Position numbers and translations under genes: made by a program. Source: Gossypium raimondii (taxonomy: Eukaryota > Streptophyta > Magnoliopsida > Malvales > Malvaceae). Taken from it: a DNA stretch of 64,000 bases. Positions 23,550-36,530 of the stretch are shown here, in pieces. The number at the start of each line of letters is the position of its first letter. The stretch's first letter is position 1. The stretch spans positions 10,431,501-10,495,500 of the forward strand of contig NC_068577.1 of assembly GCF_025698545.1 (NCBI RefSeq), read 5' to 3'. The notes beneath the pieces are model-generated. The model searched no databases, was not told the origin of the DNA, and saw only the letters and a list, made by a program, of their open reading frames with translations.

Positions 23550-24519
23550 TGTAACACCCCTAACCCACATCCATCGCCGAAATAGGGTTTTAGAGCATTA
23601 CCGATCAAACAGACATAATTTCAAGCATTTCATATCATATAATATTCAAGTCAAAACCAATCAAACTCATACATATTGTCCCTTATTTGAGCCCTCGAGG
23701 CCCAAAATTACGTGTTAGAAACAAATCGGGACTAATTCGAGAACTCAGAGAATTTTTCAAAAAATATTAAAATTTTCAAAGTTTCAGGGTTTACACGACC
23801 GTGTGGTCAGGCCGTGTGACTCACACGGTCAGGAGACACGCCCGTGTCTCAGGTTGTGTGGGTATTCGAATTAGGGACACACGGTCGTGTCCCAGCCCAT
23901 GTCTATACCCGTGTAACTCTCTGACTTGGGTCACACGGCCGAGCCGCATGCCCATGTGCCTGGCCGTGTAGACTCAAAATGTACCTTAAACAACAAGTTG
24001 ATCATTCCCTGCAAGCTTGAACATTAAGCAACTCAAAAACTATTCGTTTAACCAATTCAAAACACAATCAAACACATTAACATCATATCAAAATAAACAT
24101 CCTAGGTGCCTAATCAATGTACCCTCATAGGTACCATAATTGTATCATCAATTCATATCAACAAAACACCATTCAAATCCAATTTATAAACATGCCAAAT
24201 TCAATTTACTTTACCTAATTCATGTTCATTGAAACATTAACTTAAACATGCCATAATATGACCTCAAACATAAAAACATATTTATATTTATATAACCAAC
24301 CAATATTAAACTTATAACCCATTTACAATCAATCCACAAAATAGTTATTATTTAGACACCCTAGGTACATGCCGGCACAAAAGGATAAAACATCAGCACG
24401 CTTGAGTTCAAAATCGTTGTTGGATGTTGAATCGGTGATCAAAATTAAGTACCTAACCTGCACACAGAAAACAAAACCGTACGCTGAGTAAAACTCTGTG
24501 GTATTTCTATAATCCGAAT

Positions 24520-27107
24520 TGTGATAGCCCGAAATAGGGCCTAATCGGAATAGTGGTTTCGTAACCACAAATCCAAAGTTAAATAGTTTAATTTTATAAA
24601 TTTTTATTAATTACTGATTGAATGAAATATTGTGTGAAAATATGGATAGGAAATTTTAATGATTTAGTGCCTAATTGAAATTTTAGGACTGAATTGAGAA
24701 AAATGCAAAGTGTGTCTAATTAGTGATTAAATGACTTAATTGAATTACTGCAAGAAACTGGAAGTATTTATGTGAAAATTAGACCATAAATTAGTGTTAT
24801 GGACACAAAAGGGTAATTCTAGAAAAATATCTAAGTAACGGGTCAAGAGCATTTTTGTCCAAATTGAATAAAATACAAAATAAAGAGAAAATAAATGTCC
24901 ATCTTCTTCAAAATTGAAGAGTTGCTGCCGAAACTTTCATGTTCTATAGGCTAGGGTTCTTGATTTTTCTAAGCTCAATTGTAAGTGATTTCTTGCCCCG
25001 TTTTTAATTATTTTCGTATTTTTATGCTTATTGAAGCTTGAATTTCATGTTTCTACCATTTAATTTAAATGAAATTAAATTTTAAAAAATTGACTCATTC
25101 ATGATATAATTGTAAATTGATTAGTGATGTTAGATAATGAATGTTTGAAGTCTTAATTACAAGTTTTACTAGATGAATTTCGATGAAAATGTTGAAAAAT
25201 GACTAAATTGTGAAAGATTGTAAAGTGTGGATAAAGTTGTGATTTTGTGAAATTGAGGGCTGTTATGAGCAAGAAATATGATTTAGTGATGTTTGAAATT
25301 TAAGAATTTAGTGAATTTTATTTTTACGAGCTTTGGGACAAAAGTGAAATTTTTGAAAAGCTATGGGAAAAAATGTAAGTTTGCCAAAATATTGTGTATG
25401 AATTGTATTTGAATGAAATATTGATAAAATGCATTAAATTGTGTTAATATAGATCAAGAAAGAAGAAATAGTGGAAGTGATCGGGGAAAAGAGAAGGTTA
25501 TCGACTAAATTTTAAAAATAGTCGTTTTGCAACTGAGGTAAGTTATGTGTAAATAATAGCAATATATTTTTATAAATTGAGAATTTTATTTGATATGTGA
25601 ATCAATATTAAATGTGGAAGGAAAATTGTTCATGAATTATTCAAGTGATAAAGTGTTGAGAATAAAGTGTTAAGTATAAATTCCCGATTGAACTTAGGAA
25701 TAGAAGTGGATACAAGTGACATGTCACTAGAGATCAGTGTTACAATGTTACAGTGAGTCCCGGGTGCTGGGTGATCTAGCATGTGCTCCAGACACCTGAC
25801 AGCTTATGTGAACAGGCCCGTGGACATTTCCAGTGTTATTGATCAGTGGTAGCTTCGGCTACATTTCAGTGGTAGCTTCGGCTACATATTAGTGTGGCAC
25901 TTATGTGCTAAATCTCTACGTATCTGTGTATATTCCGAGTGTTCATCGGGATTAATAATGAGTTAAAGTGAATATCAAATGAAGTGTGTATGCAGGTACG
26001 TTTAAAAGAATGAGCATATGTGATAAGTGTTAAGTGTATAAGTGCATGTGCAAGTGAAATGGGTAAGATTATGCATGTGTAAGTGATTGAAATTTCTGAG
26101 AAATGTTTGATTAGTTATATGAGAGAAATGTCAATTATTAAATGAGTACTTATTGTTTACATGTAACTTACTAAGCTATTTGTAGCTTACACATTTTCTC
26201 CTTTCCTTTATTTTATAGTGATTTGAGCTTGTTCGAATTGGGGATCGTCGAGCTCATATCACACTATCATAACCATCCCGGTATTATATGTTTTCAAAAT
26301 GTTTAAAACTATGGCATGTATAGAGTCTTAATCATTTTGAGTATGTTCATATGATATGGCTAAGATTAGCTATTGAAATGGTTAGTAAAGATTATGTTTT
26401 GGTGTTATGTATGTTTAAATGGTAACTAATACAAAGAAGCAGTTTCTTTGACAGTAGCAGTGACGTAAATGTGAAAAATCACCATAAATAATAGAAATGG
26501 AATTAGAGAGTGAATGATATATATAATTAAATCTTATCAAGTCTATTTTACATGAAATAAATGGTGTAGGAAAATGAATTTTATATTTTGAGATATTTGA
26601 ATTTTAGTGAGACGGGTCAGAATGGTTTTGAAGTCCCTGTTCTGACTTTAGAAAATCATTATAAATTGTATAGAATGAATTATGGGTCATAATTTATATT
26701 TCTAGATTCCTTAGTGAGTCTATTTTCAAAATAAGCAAACAATAATATTATATGAATTCTGTACAATGATATAATTGATTTTTAGTGCCAAAAGGTCAGA
26801 ACTGTCAAGTAGTGAAACAGAGGAGATTTTAATGAATAAACTGTACTAATTGGCTTAACCAAAAATTCTAAAAATTTTATGGTGCGAAGGCATATGACTC
26901 TAGTTTCAAGGAAAATTTACAGATTTAAATTTCAAGTTCCTTAACTCGAGATATAATTAAATTAGTGACATTCGCGCAGGTGGACAGTTTTATTGTGAAC
27001 AGTGAATTTAATTTTAAAAGCAAATTTTTATGCTCCGAATTGGTAAGTTAAGTTGGATGACATCTCATACTCGATTCCGGCGATAGTGTCGGGTAAGGGG
27101 TGTTACA
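24520..27107 (+). mobile_element. plus-strand Gypsy solo LTR nested in the minus-strand LTR
   Basis: Starts TGTGATAGCCCGAAATAG and ends GGGTAAGGGGTGTTACA. Flanks are CGAAT (24515-24519) and TGAAT (27108-27112), a target duplication with a single C/T difference at a CpG. Contains donor TGAG/GTAAGT (25538), a GGTAGCTTCGGCTACATTTC repeat (25855-25890), TTACTAAG (26168) and acceptor TTTTATAG (26218). Being inside another LTR, it is the younger of the two insertions. Confidence 0.8.
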
Positions 27108-27479
27108 TGAATATTTAAAGATTAGAAATTACAAATATACAATTGAAATATAAACACATATTAATATTTAAATATTACAACCATATCATATTTCATTTGT
27201 TTCACAAATATCTCAATTCTCTTACTTGCTATATAAATAGGTTTTCACAATTTATTTCACATTTCATTATACAATTGTATTATCCAGTCCATATTCATTT
27301 CATGAGTATATAACTTATATATTCCATATATTTGCAACATATTTCACATTCTATTTTCAATTCATATTTCACTTTCATTTCTCATACCATGCCACTTCAA
27401 TATCAATTATAAAACTTTATTATTCATTTACCCCTATTAACATGACTTAGACTTGGACGGATACACGGATCCAACCAAA

Positions 27480-27630
27480 ACACACCAGTTTGGCACCCAG
27501 TGCCTCATCGAATAATTCGAAGTAATAAATTGACACCCAGTGTCTCATCAGCTAAACTGAAGTAAATTGACACCCAGTGCCTCATCGAATTAATCCGAAG
27601 TAAATAATTGACACACAGTGTCTCATCGAC
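27480..27630 (-). repeat. ~40-60 bp tandem repeat in the minus-strand LTR
   Basis: Four units of TTGACACCCAGTGTCTCATC followed by GAATTAATTCGAAGTAAA-like sequence, with variation in the second half. They occupy the same relative position as unrelated repeats in the other LTRs of the window. Confidence 0.75.
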
Positions 27631-28949
27631 TCGAAGTCAAAGAAATCCCTGAACTATTTCAATCCTATGGCATGTCATCTATATCCGACTCAACCCAATA
27701 TAGTTAATAGGGTTTAATTTCACAATTCAAAAACAACCAATATCCAATATCAATTTTTCATATAATCGCATATACATATAAATTCAATTCAATATCAAAA
27801 TGCCAAATACTCACCTCAATCACTTACCATAAACATTTAATCAAAATACAACAATTAAAAACTAAGTTCGAATTATAGAAATAAAAATCGAAAATTTCGA
27901 GCTATTCCTCGTCGACTTGATCTTTTCCCTTTTTAGTCAAGGGTTCCGGTACGACGTTAGTTACAGAATTAAAACAATTAAAATCCATCAATACAATACA
28001 ATTCAATTTCATATTGCATATTTTAAATTTTTGCTCAATATTTTCCTAATTTTCAATTTAGTCCCTAAACTGAGACTAACTTTATTTCTTTACAATTAAT
28101 CCTATATTTTCACACAAATTCTACTTTAAACTAAATTTAACTCCCTATTTTCACTTAAATCCTTAAATTTTGAATTTTCACAATTTAGTCCCTATTACTC
28201 AAATTTTACAATTTATTCTACAATTCAATCTTTTTTCATTTCTAACTTAAAAATCTATCAATTTAATCCTAATACTAAAATTATTCAACAATAACAACAC
28301 TTAAAAACTCAATAATTTCTAAACTTTTGACATGGGTTAGGTAGTATTTAATACCAAGATTCCAAAAACATAAAAATTATAAGAAAATAGACTAAATTAA
28401 CTAACCAATTGAACTTGGAACTATGAAACCTTAGTTTTCCTTTCTTTCTTTTCTTTCTTTTCTTTCTATTTCGTTTAACCTTCTATCTTTCTTTTGTTTC
28501 TTTTATTTATTATATTTACTTTATTATTTATTATATATATTTACTTAAATATTAAGTAATATATGTTATAATATATATTTTAACTTTAATTTTATAAATA
28601 TCTATCTTATGTCGCCTCATTTAATGCCAATGGCATAATTCCTTCTTTACTCCTGTTAATTTTTCTTTAATTTATAATTAAACTTTTACCCTATTTACAA
28701 TTTAGTCCTTATAGCTAATTACTCTTAATTCATGCAAATTTACCTAAAAAAACCTTATTAACCACACAACTAGCTTCGTAAATATTTTTAATAAATATTT
28801 ACGAATCCGATTTACGAAAATGGAGTCTCAGAAATATATTTTTCGACACTTGTGACTATCGGGTCGTTACACCCTAACCCCTCAAAAATTCCCAACTTTC
28901 CTTCATTTTCAAATCTTAATTGGTAGACTTGTTTTTAGCTTTTTTTGTT

Positions 28950-29175
28950 ATTTTACTTTCTCAAGTAATGTTCTGTTCATCCGTTCGACAACACCATTCT
29001 GCTGTGGGGTACCAACAACTGTGTTGTGTCTTTTAATTTCTTCCTGTTTGAAGAAATCATTAAATTCAGTTGGACAGAACTCAATCCCATTATCTATTTT
29101 GAACTGTTTTACGAATTTCCCAGTCTATTTTTCTAGTAAGGTCTTCCACTACTTAAAGATTCAGAAGAATTCATT
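28950..29175 (-). pseudogene. Copia integrase fragment
   Basis: Minus-strand text, in broken frames, matches the Copia integrase core end: FKIDNGIEFCPTEFN-like, FFKQEEIKRHNTVVGTPQQN-like and ERMNRTLLEK-like segments. That order is diagnostic for Ty1/Copia polyproteins. It is truncated upstream by the insertion at 29176 and shows stops, so it is a relic. Confidence 0.75.
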
Positions 29176-31447
29176 TGTAACATTTGGCCCGACGAAGTCC
29201 TAGTGTATAAATACTATTTATGAAAGTAAGGCACATAAAGTAGATCTTAGGAATGTCTAGTGTTAGAATTGGACAAAGTATAAGAACCTTATAAGTACAT
29301 TTGAAATGCTTCGGTCTAGGCGGACAGAAGACCTGGCTTACAGTCTTCCAAAAGTATCATTGGCGGAGTGGTATACGCCTAAACACACTTTGGCGTATGG
29401 TGTGAGCGAACTCTGAAATGTGTAAAAAAAAATAAAGGTTCCCATGTCAGGTTTCTAAGGTTAAAGGAATGAAAATTGTGGCTAAGAAAGATTATTTTTT
29501 TTAATATGAGTCAAACTAGTGGTATAGTGACCTAGTAACTGTGGTCTCGTACCGGTTATGTTCCAATAAAGACTTAGATGTGACATTTTTCAAGTTCCAA
29601 TGAAGACTTAGATTATATTAATAAGTCTTCAAGTTTAAATAAAGAGAGTTCTCTTTTCTATCTTCAAAAATATTGAAATATACGGTTGGAGGAAATTATA
29701 ATATTTCTTTAAGTTGGATTTGAGACCCTAGATTTTATCGGTGATTTCTCCATGCCAAGGTAAGTCTTACTGCTCTACAAAAGTAGATCTTTATGAGTGC
29801 AAGAAAAAATAAGGCTCTGTTTGAGAATTATTTAGGTAAGATGATTGTAAAGGTTTTTTAGATAGGTGTTAATGGAAAATCTTTTGTTTTTACAAGGTAG
29901 TGGTCGCTGCAGTTCTAAGAAGACCTTACACTTAGAGCCCAAGCTGCTAAACACCTATATCAGGTGATCCTCTAGATTTACTCTTGCATGTGTAACATCC
30001 TTATTTAGAAATTTATATGCTAAATGGCCAAAGCATGAGATTGAAACTAGTAAAGTATGATGTGACAAATCTAATAAGAAATGTAAGACTTATGAATCTA
30101 AATAACAATGGTGTACTTATATCTTAAAGCAAGAACGAGTCTGATAAAAAGTGCATGTGTATGTCTGGTAAGCATAAGAATGTCTGTCATGAATGAGTTG
30201 ATGCATGATGAGTCTGTGTTTGTCTCTAGAGTCATCAAAGGGGTTCGTCAAGACTAAAAACATAAATATCTGAAAGGACAAGCCCATGGCCATGGCGCTG
30301 AAGGACCATCTCATGTATGACCATAATTGGTTGGCTATAACTTCATTTGGAAAGAAGACCATATCGTGTAAATCAGTAACTGGTGGGTTATGACATCATA
30401 TAGAAAGAAGAGCATATCGTGTAAGACACCTTTGTGGCTATCTCTGAAAAGGAATACTTTCGTGGCACCATCTAAAAAATGACCCCTGTGGCAACCATTT
30501 GAAAGAAACGCCTCTGTGGTAGACTTTGAATGAAAAGAAAGGAACCCATGGTGAACTCTGATAAAACGATGTCTGAATTCTTATAAAGAAATTATAAGTA
30601 TGGCGAACTTCGAATGAAAAGCTCCGTGAGAAGTGTTTTGACTAACCAAGTATAGTAATATAGTAAGAACAATGAGACTAGAGTGCACCAAAGTTTGTGG
30701 CGAACCAAAAATATTTTGCCTGAATGGCCCTCTACAATGGGAATGGTTATGAAAACACAAAAGAATAAGACGAGGAACGTGAGAATGGTATAGAAGATAT
30801 AAAAGTCAAAATATGACCTCAATGCGAAGCATGACACCCATGGTGTAATGAATAGATTTTAAAGGATGTATTCCGCTAAAGTTAAGTTGTAGAATAAGAG
30901 ATAAAGAGTTAGATAACAGAGTTCTCATATGAGACTCAGGTAAATGAGGGCTTACTCACTAAGTTCTATTGAACTTACCTCTGTGTTCTTTATGTCACAA
31001 GTAAGTTGATCAAGGTTAAGCCAAGAAGGACGATGCCAGGGCTACGTCTAAGGAGGTACGTGTTAGGCTGTTATGCATACAGATCGAGTGAAGCGGCGTG
31101 TTCGAGTATGACAAGAATAATGTGATTAGGCTAGGCAAACTATTCGTGAGCCTAGCAATATAGACAAATTGTGTTGGCCAAATAAGTGATACCAATGATA
31201 TTGTTTAAGGGCAAGATAAATGTAATATATATATATTTGTACTTGTATGTTTTTGTTAGGTGAAAAGTTTTGTTAAATGGTTGTAAGTAGACATTGTAAG
31301 CTCAGATGATTTGTTGGTTTGGCAACATTACTTAATAAAATGTATAAGTTTGAAAATTTTGTATGAACAAATTTTATTAAAGACGGTAAGAGAAAGTAAC
31401 ACCCGAGATCTGAATCTAAAGAATCTGATCGAGTCTAGGGTGTTAGA
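29176..31447 (+). repeat. left LTR of the non-autonomous element
   Basis: Begins TGTAACATTTGGCCCGACG; ends TGTTAGA where TGTTACA would be expected. Holds donor CCAAG/GTAAGT (29760), ~35-bp repeats with CCTTTGTGGCTATCTCTGAA-type units (30420-30620), a CTTACTCACTAAG motif (30952-30963) and acceptor TCACAAG (31001). Confidence 0.75.
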
Positions 31448-31451
31448 GATT

Positions 31452-31463
31452 TGGTATCAGAGC
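31452..31463 (+). other. primer-binding site, tRNA-iMet type
   Basis: TGGTATCAGAGC, complementary to the 3' end of plant initiator methionine tRNA, lies a few bases after the left LTR. It fixes the plus orientation of the element. Confidence 0.85.
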
Positions 31464-31599
31464 TTAGATTTAGCCGATTCTCAAATGATGAAAGATGAAG
31501 AAGTCTTGTATGCATAACGTGACGAGCTTAGTGGTGTTTCTTATGTATGCGTAGATAGTTTTGTTTGTATCTAAGGTAAATAATGTAAAGTATGGGGTT

Positions 31600-33975
31600 A
31601 ATAAGACGGTAGAAATGAAAAGATTACTCTATTGATAAATAATGGTATATACAAAAAGGGAAGATAACAAAAAGAAAGTACAAAACAAGATAAAAGAGCA
31701 TTTCTATCTCCTCTTTTAGTGGGCTGACTAGCAGGATTGATCGAAGCCTCCTTTGATTGATGATGTTCTTCAGGGTTTTGCTCTATGCCCACCAAGTTCT
31801 CTACCTCGTCCTCAACATCGGGCATAGTTGGGTTAGAAAAGATAATTGATTGCTTTCACTCGTCTTAGAAGGCCTCCCACTCATTGCCCTCGAGATTGTA
31901 AACATTTAAGTTGAGTGAATCCATAGAGACACCTTTTCGATACCCAAGATCTACTTTGCCCAAGTTAAACAGACCTGCGACCACTTGGGCATACATGATT
32001 AAGTTTTCTTTCCACTCAGGTAGAGCCTAAATAAGGTTCTCCTGAGTATCTTCTAGATATTTTCTGAGGGCCTTTCCCTAAGATTGGCACAGTTGCTCCA
32101 AATCTACTTCATGCCTCTCCTCTTGGGCTTTAGAACTTTCCTTGAAATAAGATTTCTCATTCTCTAAATGGTCAGCCTTATCTTTAAGCTGATTGATTTC
32201 TGTCTGAGCTTACCAATATTCGCTCTTCAGAGTTGTAAGCTAGTAAAATAACCTCGCTATCATACTAATCAAGTCTTGATGCTTCCGATGGATATCAGCT
32301 AAAGTGTCTTCCTTAGATTTTACAAATCTCTTTAAATCTACTATCTTGCGTTTATAGTGCCTGTTAACATCCTGGAAAGCCCCACCCTAAAGTTTGTGTT
32401 CGAGAGATGAGATTTTTGAAATTTGAGCCATAAAGGTATAAGGATCCTCAAAGGACTGGGAAAAAAATAGGAGGAGAAGGCTCCTCTTAGCTAAAATGGT
32501 AGCAAGCCTTGCCGTTGTTGAATGATTGAATCGACTGGAGTAGCAAAGGGAGCTGACTTTATTAGGCTACGACAAGGAAAGTTACTGCTTAATCTTGTAG
32601 ATGCCACACTCCATGATGAATAGGGAAGGATAGATGACGAGATTTGAGGGGCCTATCTCCATGAGATTCTCTGATTAAGGATTAAGGTTATCTTGGGAGA
32701 GTTTGCTCGAGGGACAAAGCCTTCGAGTACTAAAGGAACTCCAAGAGGAACTGGATCTGAAGGAGAATGAGTAATGGTTGCAACTGGTTCCTTTATTGAT
32801 GCCCCACCAAGGATGGGCACACACTACTTCCAGGTTTCTAAGTTCCTTCGACGGACCTAGCTCTCTTCCTTGCTGTCAAATTTTAAGGCGGTGAAATTGT
32901 GGCCTTCCCTTGGCCATGAATCCTCTTAAGAATTGGAGAGATGTCCATGCCTTGAGATTGTGTACGCGACAAAGACCCTACACCAATAATAGGTGAATTA
33001 GCTTGACCTGAAGACACACTAATCCAATTTCTTGGGTATAGTTTATAAATACGATAAAATCACAAAAGGGGCCCTTTGATACACCTCAATAAAACATGCG
33101 CCAGTTCACTATCCGAATTATAGAGCCAAGCTTGAAGGGCAGATGGCACAAAATAATCAATCCTACGACTGTTGGAAAAGGTTAGGCCGTAACCATTGGG
33201 ACTTCGGTTCTGTAAACAGTGTTGGAACACATCTAACCAAAACCAACTCCCTCAAATCAAGAACATGACCACCTTTTAACCTCTGGTACTGTCTTTCAGC
33301 ATCATAAACATCATTTGGTTGAAATGCATCGTAGACACTTTATCGAGGAAATGACCAACAAGCGGGGAAACCAAACCCATCTTCGAGTTGACAGACCACT
33401 CTCATGAACTTTCCTTTCTTCTAATGAAGATTTGAAAGACTATTTTGGATAATAGGCTCATAGCCACGACGAACGCTGAAATGGGCGTGCTCAATATCAG
33501 GCCCTTATTTTGTAACCTTCAATTAGTAAAACTTTTGGAAGACCCCCAGGAGTGGTCGTTCATTTCGTTGGTAATAATCTACGAAGTAGGAAATAAGGGT
33601 CCACCAAGATAAGGTTGACAATTACCCTGGTGCAATACCGTATTCTGCTAATATTGAATATAAGAATCAGTGTAGAGGCAGTGGAAACCAACCTCCAATA
33701 GAATAAAGGGAAGAATAAATCCCTGAGTGTTGTCACTTAATGACACCTTAAAGGTATTTGAACGTCATAAGAGAATTTTGGATGACGGAAGCCTTGGGCT
33801 ATTAAGAATTGGTCTGCTTCTTCCTGGGTTATACTACATTCATATTCAGGAGTAGAGATGGTTAGAGGGGAATCTTTGAGCTCTTGAGGGCCAAAGAATG
33901 TGAGATGAGTAAGGACTAAAACTAAACCACTTAAGTTAGAACCTTGACCATGACTACTAATTTTGGACATCATGA
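31600..33975 (-). pseudogene. antisense coiled-coil 'gypsy-type transposon' ORF, degenerate
   Basis: Opposite to the element's own orientation, a broken but continuous reading runs from MMSKISSHGQGSNLSG (33973) to the acidic tail MPDVEDEVENLV (about 31825). In order it shows an N-terminal EEADQFLIAQGFRHPKF segment, an AEYGIAPGQLSTLSW-like globular part, then a long coiled coil (RKIVDLKRFVKSKEDTLADI, INQLKDKADHLENEKSYF, EERHEVDLEQL). This resembles the plant proteins annotated 'putative gypsy type transposon', whose role is unknown to me. At least ten stops or frameshifts are present. A captured host gene is an alternative. Confidence 0.55.
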
Positions 33976-34398
33976 ATGCAAATAAGAAAAATGGAGTAAA
34001 AATAGGAGAAAATTATATTACCTTTAAGGATTCTGGAAATCAAAAAAGAGGAAGAGTTAAGAAAGTTGTAAAGAAAGAGAAAAGTAGCTTTAAATAAAAG
34101 TGTTAAACGAAGGTTAAAAGTTCTTGTTGTAAAGAAGTAAATGTGCTCACGAAGGCACTTTGTGAAAACTTTTTAAAGTCTCTAATGCGAGCTTGACTAT
34201 CGTCAAAAGGGGGTGAGCGTGAGATATCCATACTCGAGTGTTAACCGTCATAAATCTAATTTCAATCAAAGAGATAGTTTGATGATAACCTTTTCATTGA
34301 CTTTTGGGGAATATACCAATAAGAAAAAAAAGGTTGAAGTAAGTGTAAGGAAATCTATATTGTTACTGATGTATGGTTGGCAAAAAGAATGAAATTTA

Positions 34399-34458
34399 AG
34401 GGACATAATTTCCTAAGTGGGGGAGAGTTGTAACATAATTTCCTAAGTGGGGGAGAGT
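34399..34458 (+). repeat. duplicated polypurine tract
   Basis: A 30-bp unit, TAACATAATTTCCTAAGTGG plus GGGAGAGTTG, occurs twice head to tail; each copy ends in a GTGGGGGAGAGT purine run followed by TGTAACAT. The second abuts the true LTR start at 34459; the first is followed by a false LTR start. Confidence 0.75.
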
Positions 34459-36530
34459 TGTAACATCTCGCCCGACGAAGTCTTAGTGTACGAATACTAT
34501 TTATGAAAGTAAGGTACATAGAGTAGATCTTAGGAATGTATAGTGTTAGAATTGGATGAACTATATGAACCTTATGAGTATTCCTGAAACGCTTCGGTCT
34601 TGGCGGACATGAGACCTGGTGTACAGTCTTATAGAAGTATAATTGACGGAGTGGTATTCTCCAAATACACTTTGGCGTATGGTGTTGGTGAACTTCAAAT
34701 TGATTACAAGAGAATAAAGATTTTCATGTCAAGTTACTAAGGTTAAAGGAATGAGAATTGTGGTTATGTAAGATGAGTTTTTTTTAATATGAGTCACAAC
34801 AATGGTATAGTGACCCCATAATTGGTGGTCCCGTACCAGTTAAGTTACAAGGTAAGCTAGTTATGAACTAATTGAATGTGAAACAAGATAGTTGAAAGAT
34901 AAGGGGAATATTCAATTAGGTTTCTTGGAAGTTGGAGACCTTGATAAGACTATTCAATAGTGATGTGACATTTGTCAAGTTCTAATGAAGATTTAGATTA
35001 TATTAATAATTCTTCAAGTTTGAATAAAGAAAGTTATCTTCTTCTCTCTTCAAAAATATTAAAATATACGGTTAGAGGAAATGACAATATTTCTTCAAGT
35101 TAGATCTGAGACCCTGGATTTTATCGGTGATTTCTCTATGCCAAGGTAAGTCTTATTGCTCTACAAAAGTAGATCTTTATGAGGGCAAGAAAAAATAAGG
35201 CTCTGTTTGAGAATTATCCGGGTAGGATGATTGTAAAGGTTATTTGGATAGGTGTTAATAGAAAATATTTTTGTTTTTACAAGGAAGTGGTCGTTGCAGT
35301 TCTAAGAAGACCTTTGACCTGGAGCCCAAGCTGCTAAACATCTATATCAGGTGAGCCCTTAGATTGACTCCTGTGTGTGTAACATGCTTATCTAGAAGCT
35401 TATATGCTAAATGGCCAAAGCATGTGATTGAAACTAGTGAAGTATGATGTGACGAATCTAATAAGTAATGTAAGACTTATAAATCTGAATAACTATGGTG
35501 TGCTTATGTGTTAAAGTAAGAACGAGTCTGATAGAAAGTGCATGTGTGTGCCTAGGAAGAATAAGAATGTTTGTCATGAGTGAGTTGATGCATGATGAGT
35601 CTATGTCTGTCTCCGAAGTAGCTAAAGGGGTTCGTCGTGACTAAAAACACGAATCTCTAAAAGGAAAAGTCCATGGTTGTGGCGCTGAAGGACCATATTG
35701 TGTAAGACCGTAACTGGTGGGTTATGGCATCCTATAGAAGGAAGACCATATCATGTAAGACCGTAACTAGTGGGTTACGACATCATATGGGAAAGACTAA
35801 ATGAAGGTTATTACCTAACGTGGTCCTTTGTGTGTTCGAGAATGATGAGGGGTAAACCTCACTAAGTGTGAGTTTAGGCAAATTCATATCGTTTAAAACA
35901 CTAGGAAATAACTGCCTTTTTGGGATAACTCTGGAAGGGTAAGCCTTCGTGGTGAAGCTCTTAAAGGATGCCTTTGTAGCGATACTTTAAAAGGAAAGCC
36001 TTTGTGGTGAGTACTTTATGAAAAGGATTCCTTTGTGGCAATCTCTGGATAAGGCAGCCTTTATGGCTATCTTGGAAACGGAATGCCTTCATGACACCTT
36101 CTAAAGAATGACCCTTGCGACAATCATTTGAAAGAAACGTCTCTATGGCGGACTTCGAATGAAAAGAAAGGAAACCCATGGTGAACTCTGATAAAATGAT
36201 GTATGAATTCTTCTAAAGGAACGAAGGTATGGTGAACCCTGAAGAAAAGCTCCGTTAGAGCTGTATGGTTAACCCTGTATAGTAACATGGTAAGAACAAC
36301 GAGACTAGAGTGCGCCAAAGTATGTGGCAAACCTAGAACATTCTGCCTGAAAGGCTAACTGCAATGAGAATGGTTACGGAATCACGAAAGAATAAGACAA
36401 AGAACGTGAGAGTGGTACAGAATATATGAAAGGCAAGATATGACCTCAATGCGAAGCGTGACACCCATGGTATAATGAGTAGATTCTAAGGGATGTAATC
36501 GCTACAGTGAAGTTGACAAATAAGAGATAA
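34459..36530 (+). repeat. right LTR of the non-autonomous element, truncated
   Basis: Direct copy of the left LTR, with a donor CCAAG/GTAAGT at 35146 and CCTTTGTGGC repeats at 35930-36170. It carries an extra segment near 35800-35900 that the left copy lacks. Confidence 0.7.

Larger units (their letters stand above)
23550..28871 (-). mobile_element. minus-strand Gypsy solo LTR, split by a nested LTR
   Basis: On the minus strand it starts TGTAACGACCCGATAG at 28871 and ends GGGTTAGGGGTGTTACA at 23550. It is about 2.73 kb after removing the nested 24520-27107 insert. Flanks CCCCA (23545-23549) and CCCTA (28872-28876) differ at one base and look like a 5-bp target duplication. No internal coding region adjoins either end, as expected of a solo LTR. 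Donor GAG/GTGAGT (27814), ~50-bp repeats (27480-27630) and acceptor GTGTGCAG (24458) follow the plan seen in neighbouring LTRs. Confidence 0.75.
29176..36530 (+). mobile_element. non-autonomous LTR retrotransposon, 3' LTR truncated
   Basis: Two direct LTR copies (29176-31447 and 34459 to about 36530) start TGTAACAT..GCCCGACGAAG. A tRNA-Met primer site follows the left LTR and a polypurine tract precedes the right one. The 3-kb interior has no reverse transcriptase or integrase; its only coding-like signal runs on the opposite strand. The right LTR ends in AAAGAGTGACCGCC, where the left continues AAAGAGTTAGATAAC, so ~540 bp is lost and no right target duplication can be scored. Left flank is TCATT inside a Copia relic. 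Confidence 0.75.
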
